A stretch of DNA of 64,000 nucleotides from the NCBI GenBank assembly GCA_025917655.1, contig CP084620.1:2728001-2792000 (forward strand), written 5' to 3'. This stretch comes from Chlorella sorokiniana (lineage: Eukaryota; Chlorophyta; Trebouxiophyceae; Chlorellales; Chlorellaceae). The position numbers and the translations under genes are program-made. A model generated the notes under the pieces. The model was not told the DNA's origin, searched no databases, and was given only the letters and a program-made list of their open reading frames with translations. Shown piece by piece: positions 56,429 through 64,000 of the stretch (its first letter is position 1; each line of letters starts with the position of its first letter).

Positions 56429-59400
56429 ATGAAAATGCGGTGGCCACTCGGGGTGGCACTGCTGCTTGGCTGTGCGCTTGCCTCAACGGCTCTGGACAAT
56501 GGTCTCAACGCCAAGCCTGCTCTGGGATTCAACAGTGAGCTTCAGACTGCCTGCACGAACTGCAACGCGCTCTGAACCTGCTCCTGCTGCTCCTTGCAGC
56601 GTGGAACGCCTTTTATCGCGACATTCACGAGGATTTAGTCAAGGAGCAGGCTGACCTGATGGTGTCCCTGGGCCTCCGCGACGCCGGGCAAGTGCTGCCG
56701 CTGCCGCCGCTCCCGTTCGGTTGGCAACCGCCGCTTTGGCTCATGCTGTGCTGGTCGGATGCCGGCCTCGGCAGAGGTCAGGGGGCTCGACGCGGACAAG
56801 GAAAGCCTTCACCGCGATTGGCCAGTCTGTGCTTGTGCGCTTGCGCCGCCGTGGCTTGGGGAAGCCTTTACGCCCTCCGCCACCTGGCCTGCTGCAGCTA
56901 CGAGTACCTTGTGCTGGACGACTGCTGGGCGGAGCGGCCACGAGAGAAGGGGGAGCAGCTCCGCGCCGACAGCGAGAAGTTTCCGTCGGGGATGAAGGTG
57001 GGGAGCGGAGCGGCGGCGGCCCGCTGGCACGACGGGGCGGATCCCTGCCACGCGTTGCGGCGGGCCAGCCAGGGCCTGGATCAGCTGATTCAGCTGAGCC
57101 ACCTCCATCCTCTCCCCACTGGAACCCCCCATCCCCCGGGCTCTCCTCTCTCTCTGTGTGGGCGGGCAGGGGGAGAGCCTGGAGGAACCCACCACACACC
57201 ACCAACCCCGCGCCCACCTTTCCGCCGCCCCCATCTGCCCACCCACTTCCACCTCCCCCGCCTCCCCCGTCCACACACAACTCTCACACCAAGCAGGCCA
57301 TGGGCGATTACATCCACGGCAAGGGCCTCAAGTACGGCATCTACTCCGACGCCGGCACTCTCACCTGCGCCAAGTACCCGGGGTCCCTGGACCACGAGCA
57401 GCTGGATGCGCAGACGTTTGCGGGCTGGGGTGGGTGGCGGCCGCCGGCGACGGGCAGAAGCGCGGGGGTTGTGCGGAGAGGGGCGGCTCTTGTACCCTGT
57501 TGGTGTGGCTTGGCGCTGAGCCGCAAAGGCTGCGCAAGATGATAGCGGGCTGGCGCCTCACGGGGCTGAGTCGAGGCTGGGGCCAGGGCAGGGGATGGGG
57601 TGCTGCACAAGCAGGGGCCGTTGTGTTAGCCGGGGCTGCGGTCGCAGCAGGAACCACCAACACCGACCAACACCGGCCCCAGCACCCTGGCAACATGCAT
57701 CAATGCAGGCGTGGACTACCTGAAGTACGACAACTGCCACGTTTCGCGTGCCCGCTGGGTGATCGACCGCTACGCCGCCATGCGGGACGCGCTCAACCAG
57801 ACGGGGCGCCCCATCCTCTTCTCGCTGTGTGAGTGGGGCGTCATGGAGCCCCACCTGTGGGCCGCTGAGGTGCGCAGAGTGCGGAGCCTCTGTGTGTGCA
57901 GGCTGTGGCTGGGTGGGGGGCATGGCATGATTGGGCATGGCATCGTCGGGGTATGCTCTGGCAGGAGGGAAGGTCCGGTCGGCGGCGCAAGCGGCGCCTG
58001 CAACCGCTCTGCGCTTCACGTCTCGGGCTGGGCCCGGGCAGCCTGCCAGCGGTGAGGGCTGCAGTCTCTTCTTGGCTGCCCATTCTCGTGGCTGACCGGG
58101 GTTGGGGCGCTGCTGCCGCCGCCTGCCTGCCTGCAGATTGGCAACAGCTGGCGCACAACCGAGGTGAGGCTGGCTGCCGCTCTGCATCCGGTGGTTTGCT
58201 GCTTTGGCAGGATTTGGCGGGGCTGCCGCTTTTTAGGCTCCAGCCGCCTGACGCCCACCCCCTCGACGCCAGCCCCCTCGGCGCTGCCGCAGCAGCTCGC
58301 CTCGCGCTGCACAGCAGGGCACCCAGCGGACGCTGGTCCTGTCCCGACTGCTCTTGGCCAGGGTCATGCCCACCACGGCCGCTGCCGCCGCTCTAGTTGC
58401 CTGCTTGGTCCCGCCCCTCACAACCTTGTGCAGGACATCCGGCCCTGGTGGGACAGCATCGTCAAGACCCTGGACTATAACGTGGGCCTGGCCCGCTTTG
58501 CTGGGCCCCACCTCGGCTGGAACGACCTCGACAGTGAGCGGGGGTGAAGGGGGATGCAGGCGCGCCGCGGCTGCATGCGTGCGTGCTTCCGGCGTCCAGG
58601 CCCCTCTCGGCCCTCGCCAACAGTCGCCATGGACTCTGGCGCCGCCTTTGGCTCCTTTGCACACACCCCGCCGCTCCTACCCGCCCATGCTCACACCTGC
58701 ATTGCCTCGGTCGTCCTTCCCACATCCCACCTCGTAAACCCCCCCCAGTGCTCTACGTGGGCAACGACACGGGGCTGAACCACGCGGAGCAGCGCACCCA
58801 CTTTGCGCTGTGGGCGCTGCTCAAGTCGCCGCTCATGATCGGCCACGACCTTCGCGACTTCAGCGCCCAAAGCCTGTCCATCCTGCTGTCCAAGGTGGGT
58901 TTAAGGGGGTGGGGGGGGTGCGGGCGGGCGGGGGGAAGGGAAGAGGCAGGGGGAGGGAAGCGGCGGGGGAAGGGAAGGGCACGGGGGAGGGAAGCTGCGG
59001 GGTATCGGGGCGCCTCGCCTCTTCCTCCTTCCTTTGCACGCAACTTTGCCCTCAACAATCCATCGCTGTATCACCCTGTGTGACCCCCTCAACAATAGTT
59101 ATCAGCGATGCCTGCAACCTGCAGGAGGTGATTGCCATCAACCAGGATGAGCTGGGGGTGGCGGGCGACCTGATCTGGCGCCAGGGGACCAAGCGGGTGA
59201 GCCTGAGGCGGGCGGCGCTACTGCCGGCCGCCGCCGCTGCGGCAGAGCGCCTTCTGCCGACGTGATGCTTCCTCCTCCATTCAAGGTTGCCGCCCTCTGC
59301 CTGGGGTGATGTTGGCAGCCGCATTGGCTGCTCCGACACCTGTGGAGGCTGGTGAGCAGTGTTCCTGCCCGCTCGCCAACTCGCTCCTGGCCGGCTGGAC

Positions 59401-60098
59401 CCCCCGGCTCCTCCTCCTCCTGGCCCTGCAGATTTACGCGGCCCCGCTGGCGGGCGGCGACCGCGCCGTGGTGCTGGCCAACTTTGCCACCCTGGGCAGC
59501 CAGTACCCGCGCACCAACATCACCGTGCACTGGCACCAGGTCGGGCTGCAGCCCGGGCAGCGAGTGCGTGTGCGCGACCTCTACGCAGGTGAGGAAAGCG
59601 CGGCTGGCCGTGCAGCCGCAAACCGCGTTGGGCTGCTGAGCCGGGTGGCAGCTGTGCTGGGGCAGAGAAAGCGGGGGGGGCGCGTGCGGGTGCTGTCGTT
59701 CAGAAGAAAACCTTGTTCTGTGCTGCCTGCCTGGCTCGCGAACAGAGGAGGACCTGGGGGACCACGTGGACTCGTTCACGGCGGCGGTGTCGGTGCACGA
59801 CGTGGCGGCGCTGCGCCTCACGCCGCTGGACGGCCCCCGCGACGATGGCTGGCGCCCCTGGCACGGCCAGCCCATGTACGCGGCGTGGCCGGAGAGCCTG
59901 GTGCCGCAGCGGAAAGAGTCCTGGATCGGCAAGGGCTCTCCCTGGGGGCTGCCTCGCGACCTGCATGAGGAGGCGCTGGCCATCTATCCAGCGGGAGACG
60001 GCGAGACGCAGCGGCAGGCGGCAGGCGGCGGCGGCGGCGACGAAGATGCAGGAGGCAGCGGCGGCCAGAAGAATCGACGGCTGGCGGCAGCAGCTTGA
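56429..60098 (+). CDS. GH27 alpha-galactosidase, secreted
   Basis: Eleven exons, all in phase without any correction: 56429..56534, 56600..56687, 56898..56997, 57297..57429, 57709..57869, 58137..58163, 58434..58533, 58749..58894, 59125..59196, 59432..59588, 59746..60098; 480 residues. A signal peptide ([19 protein letters not shown]) precedes the mature start. GH27 landmarks in order: [51 protein letters not shown] (catalytic nucleophile Asp of KYDN), [21 protein letters not shown] (acid/base Asp), [37 protein letters not shown], then the C-terminal beta domain. It hydrolyses terminal alpha-galactosides in the secretory pathway, wall or vacuole. A Gly-rich tail of about 30 residues is extra. 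Intron 2 has a GC donor (GG|GCAAGT) and exon 6 is only 27 bases. TGTAA follows 21 bases after the stop. Confidence 0.95.
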
Positions 60099-60637
60099 GC
60101 AGCCTGGTGCCTCATGTGTGTAACGGCGCCGATGCTGCTACGCTGCATGCCAGGGAATGCAGGGTAGCCCTTCTTGTCGATGCGCGCGTACTGCGCGCAG
60201 CGGGGGCGCCGTCCTTTGGGTACTGCTGCAGGGTTTAGAGACGCACTGCCTGCTCGACTGCACGAAGCGAGCGCCGTTTTGGCCACGTTTGGTCACACTT
60301 TGAGCCTAGCCGCCCTGTAGCGGGTGGTCGTTGTGCGCTTGCCGGGTTCCAACCTGTTGCCGCAGCGGTTGGCAACTCAACATTAGCATTCGATCATTGT
60401 GCTCTTTCGGTTCAGGCAAACAGCAGGGCTCACCTGTCCAGCAGGCAAGGCACTGCTGTTTTGAGCGGTTTGCAGGGCCTGGAGCAGCTCTTTATGTGTT
60501 TAAAGGAGACGTCTACGCCATTAAGGACCCTGCCTCCCGCAAGTAGCCTCATCTGGCCAGCCCGTGCCAACCCGCCGCTGACGAGCTGGCAGCCTCTTCC
60601 TCTGCCCCCCCCGCAAGCTGCAGCGTGACCCAACAGC
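60099..60637. other. Intergenic, 3' flank of alpha-galactosidase and promoter of golgin-like gene
   Basis: About 540 bases; contains the TGTAA at 60119 and no convincing coding frame. Confidence 0.5.
60119..60123 (+). terminator. TGTAA polyadenylation signal of the alpha-galactosidase gene
   Basis: TGTAA lies 21 bases after the TGA stop, matching the spacing seen after NOM1. Confidence 0.6.
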
Positions 60638-63600
60638 ATGTCACTGTGGGGTCAGCTGAACAGCCTGGCCCAGCAGGCCTTGGAGAAGGCCAACGAGCTT
60701 GCGGAGGAGGTCGGCGTGGACGCGGCGGCCGCCGCCGAGAGCCTGGTGGGTGCTGCCGTGTGCTGCCCCAACTGGGTGACCCGTAGCTCCTCGTTCTGTC
60801 ATCCTTCACTTGCACCATGTGATGTTGATGGATGGAAATCATTTGTATCGGCTCATTTCTGCTTCTGCTCGCGCGATCCTGCTGCTGCAGAGCCAGGCGC
60901 GGCAGCAGATGGGCAGCCTGCTGGAGCTCAAGCCGCCCGAGGATGGGGATGAGGAGGTTGCCTTCGACGCCGACGGCCTGCCGCTGGAGACAATGGCGGT
61001 CGCGGCCCCCGCCCCGCCCCCAACCGTCCACCGGGCTGTGGCCAGCAGCAGCAACGGCTGGGGCGGCGGCGGCGGCGGGCTGGAGGCCGAGAATGCCACG
61101 CTGCGCAGCCGGCTGGCGTCGGTGGAGGCGGTGAGCGGGGGCTGGGCTGCCGCCGCTTGGCCTGCCGCCTGCTGCCGCCATGCTGCCAGCTGCCATACCG
61201 AAACTCGCCCTGTTGCTCGCCTGCCGTGCTTACCCGCGCTCGCCTCGTCAACACTCGCGATCAGCGCCTGCTTGTGTGTGTGCGAGGGGGAGGGTCTTCC
61301 AGCGCCATGCAGGTAGGTAGCTGTAGGGGCACGCTCCTGCCACTCCTCTGCACGGCCGCTGCGCCAGGCTGCCCGAGCGGTTCTGATCCCAGGCGTGTGT
61401 CCCCTCCTAATGTATGCGGCGCAGGCGGCGGCAGACGCGCTGGGCGAGCTGGAGGACTTCAAGGAGCAGCTGGCGGCGGCGCAGCAGGCGCGGGCGGTGG
61501 CTGAGAAGGAGGCGCAGCGTGCCGCTGCGCAGCTCACTCGCCTGCGCCAGCAGCACCGCCAGCTGCGGGATGTGCGGGCGGGCGGCGGGGGCCAGGCCGC
61601 CCGGCGACGCGCAGCCAGGCGATGGCGGCGCCGCCGGCGCCGCGACGGCAGCGGCGGAGGCTGAGGGACTGCGGCGCGAGGTGGCGGCGCTGCAGCAGCT
61701 GCTGGCGGCGGCGCGGCAAGAGGCGGAGGAGGCGCGGCAGGCGGCGGCCGCTGCAGCGGCGGCGCCGCCCGTCGCCGCCGCTGGCGCTCACGAGGACGGC
61801 GCCGCCGTCGATGAGCTGGCGGCGATGAGGCTGAAGCTGGCCAAGGCCAAGAAGCAGTTCCAGCTGCTGAAGAAGCAGGCTGCGGATGCGGGGCAGGAGC
61901 GCGACGCCGCGCTGGCGGAGGCAGCCGCGCTGCGGGGGCAGCTGCAGGAGGGCGCCGCTGCCGCTGCCGCCGCGCCCACGCTGCCGGATGAAGAGGAGGC
62001 GAAGCGGCTGCAGCAGGAGCTTGAAGCGCGGCGGCGGCACGGGACGCAGCGCAGGCGGCCGCGGAGGTCGCGGAGGCCAGCGCCGCCGCTCTGCGGCAGC
62101 AGCTTGCGGCGGCAGCGGCGGAGGCCTCCGGGCTGCGGCAGCAGCTGGCAGACGGCGGCGCGGGCTCCGCCGCCGCGGCAGCTGCGCCTTCGGGAGCAGC
62201 TCCCTGCTGAGCTGGCAGCTGCGCAGGAGCGAGCGGCGACTGCGGAGCAGCAGGCTGCGGAGCTGCAGCAGCAGCTGCAGGCCGCACAGGAGCAGGCCGC
62301 CAGCCTGCAGCAGCAGCTGGAAGCAGCTGGCGGCGGCGGCGAGGCGGCGGTGGACGCCACGGCGCTGGCGGCGGCGCAGCGCGCGGCCGAGGACGCCGCG
62401 CGCAGCTGCAAGAGCAGAAGCGGCTGGCGGCGGCGCGCGAGGAGGCGGCGGCGGCGGCGCGGGCGGCCGAGGCGGACGCGCGGCGGCGGCTGGAGGAGCG
62501 GCAGGCGGAGGCCGCTGCGCTGCAGGAGCAGGTGCAGGCGGCGGCGGCGGCCGAAGCGGCGGCAGAGCAGCGGGAGCTGCAGCGGCGGCTGGAGGCGCAG
62601 CAGGAGGACGCGGCGGCGCTTCGCTCGCGGCAGGCGCAGCTGGAGGCCGAGCTGTCTGCGCAGCGGTCTGAGGTGGCTGCGCTGCAGGCGCAGCTGCAGG
62701 CAGCGCAGGCAGCGGTGTCCGCGGGGCAGGGCGGCGCCCGCGGATGAGCAGCAGGCAGCCGAGCTGGCAGCTCTCCGCGAGCAGCTGGCGGCAGCGGCAG
62801 CGGCGCAGCAGGCAGCAGAGGCTGCAGCGGAGGAGCAAGGGCGGCAGGCTGCCGCCCTTCAGGCCCAGCTGGAGGGCTTGACCAGCAGCGGAGCAGCCCC
62901 CGCGGCAGAGGCGTTGCAGCCGGCGCAGCAGCAGGTGGCCGTGCTGCAGCAGGAGCTGGCGGCAGCCCAGGCTGCCACAGCTGATGCGAGGGCGGCTGCC
63001 CAGTCCGCCGCCGCAGAGGTTGAGGAGGTGCAGCGGCGGCTGGAGGAGGAGCGCGCTGCCGCCGCTGGACAGGCGGAAGAGCTCCGGGCGCGGCTCGCGG
63101 CTGCTGCGTCAGGCGGAGCGGGCGCAGCGGAGGCGGGCGCTGCGCTGGCGGCGGCCGAGGGGCGGTGTGCCGAGCTGGAGGGCCAGCTTCATGCCGCAAA
63201 TACCGAGGCAGCCAGGCTGCAGGAGCAGCTGGAAGCGCTGCGCGACGGTGCCAAAGCAGAGGCCAGCCTGGCGGCAGCAGCGGTGCGCGACGCGCAGCAG
63301 AGGGCGACGGCGGCCGAAGCTGCGGCGGGTCAGCTGCGGCAGGAGCTGGAGGCGGAGCGGCGGCAGCGCAGCGAGGCGGCTGCTGAGCTGGCAGCGCTGC
63401 GGGAGGAGCTGCGGGTGGCTGAGGAGGCGGCAGAGGCGGCTGGAGACGAAGCATCCGAGCTGCAAGAGCGGGTGGCGGAGCTGGAGGGGCAGCTCCAGCG
63501 CGAGGCGGCGGCCGCCGCAGCCGCGGCGGCCGACGGCGAGCAGCAGCGCACGGCGGCGGCGGAGGCTGCAGCGGCCGCGGCCGCGGCGCAGCGCGCGATG

Positions 63601-64000
63601 CAGCCCTCGCCGAGGCGCGTCAGGAGGCTGAGGCCGCTGCCGCCGAGCTCCGCGAGCAGCTCGCCGCTGCGCAGGCGGCGGCTGCGCAGGCCACCGCTGC
63701 TCTGGAGGCAGCCACACGCCAGGCGGGCTCCGCGGAGGAGGCACAGGCGGCGGTGGCTGCTGCCCAGGCTCGGCAGGCGGAGCTGGAGGCTGCCAGCGCT
63801 GAGATGCGGCGGCGCCTGGAGGAGGCGGAGGCGGCGGCCGCCGCCGCCCGCTGCGAAACGGAGGAGCTGCGCCGCCAGGCGGACGAGCGGCAGAAGCGCT
63901 TCCTCCTGGTTCAGGTGCCCCCTGATCTTCTGACATTTCAACCCTTTGTTTGTTGTTTTGTGGTTCGCTCTCGTCTCCGTTGGGCGCTGCCGGGCAGCTG
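60638..64000 (+). CDS. Golgin-like long coiled-coil protein (partial, continues past the window)
   Basis: Exon 1 60638..60745 encodes MSLWGQLNSLAQQALEKANE and a short amphipathic helix, reminiscent of the N-termini of TMF and other Golgi tethers. Exon 2 60891..61130 has LELKPPEDGDEEVAFD and LEAENATLRSRLASVEA, the start of the coiled coil. Exon 3 (61425..63914) is a 2.5-kb Ala/Glu/Gln/Leu coiled coil (for example LAKAKKQFQLLKKQAADAGQ and QERAATAEQQAAELQQQLQA), ending at a GTGCCC donor after KRFLLVQ. The heptads hop between all three frames, so several one-base breaks lie in this GC-rich exon (about 61580-61650, 62030-62200, 62400-62530, 62740, 63590). The diagnostic C-terminal domain (GRIP, TMF or other) is outside the window, so the family is uncertain. 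Confidence 0.65.

Noticed and set aside
60839-63454. 871-codon minus-strand open frame over the golgin-like gene
   Set aside because: Pro/Ala/Arg/Ser shadow of a GC-rich coiled coil. The plus strand has splice sites, heptads and a sensible N-terminus.

Overview
The window looks like nuclear DNA of a unicellular green alga, most likely a trebouxiophyte (Chlorella/Coccomyxa-like). It is GC-rich. Nearly every gene is cut into short exons by GT-AG (sometimes GC-AG) introns, and several genes are followed by TGTAA, the polyadenylation signal typical of green algae. Coding content is plant-type eukaryotic: an SCL-type SR protein, a TSET/TPLATE TWD40-1 subunit, a GH27 alpha-galactosidase. I see no prokaryotic operons, rRNA, tRNA, CRISPR array or recognisable transposon.

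Layout. 1-387: 3' end of an unidentified + strand gene. 882-2995 (-): CEP44-like centriolar protein, divergent from 3123-~5412 (+), an SR splicing factor. 5890-11673 (+): NOM1/Sgd1-like nucleolar MIF4G-MA3 protein, convergent with 11941-12885 (-), an AIRIM (C1orf109)-like ribosome-maturation protein. 12964-31188 (-): head-to-tail array of five paralogous six-exon MYND zinc-finger genes (named E, D, C, B, A from left to right). 31534-36921 (-): two tandem extended-SDR genes of the dihydroflavonol/cinnamoyl-CoA reductase type. 37178-~38795 (+): CCDC112-like coiled-coil protein. 39159-40741 (-): KTI12-like Elongator regulator. 41146-42257 (-): small FAM32A-like protein. 42585-50912 (+): TWD40-1. 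51957-55224 (-): protein with CCCH zinc fingers and a C-terminal U-box. 56429-60098 (+): secreted GH27 alpha-galactosidase. 60638 to the right edge (+): golgin-like coiled-coil protein, incomplete.

Exon joints were placed by splice consensus, phase agreement and recalled family conservation; no alignment was run. Several otherwise convincing genes need one-base frame corrections, mostly at G, C or T runs, while the alpha-galactosidase and the FAM32A-like gene are clean. I read these breaks mainly as assembly consensus errors rather than gene decay.

The most unusual feature is the MYND array. All five copies keep every MYND ligand, neighbouring copies carry patches of near-complete identity that include introns (recent gene conversion), and the upstream helical regions diverge. 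It is a lineage-specific, currently evolving family of unknown function. Secondary points are four GC-AG introns, a duplicated exon end in NOM1, a CCCH plus U-box architecture, and two centriole-linked genes (CEP44, CCDC112).
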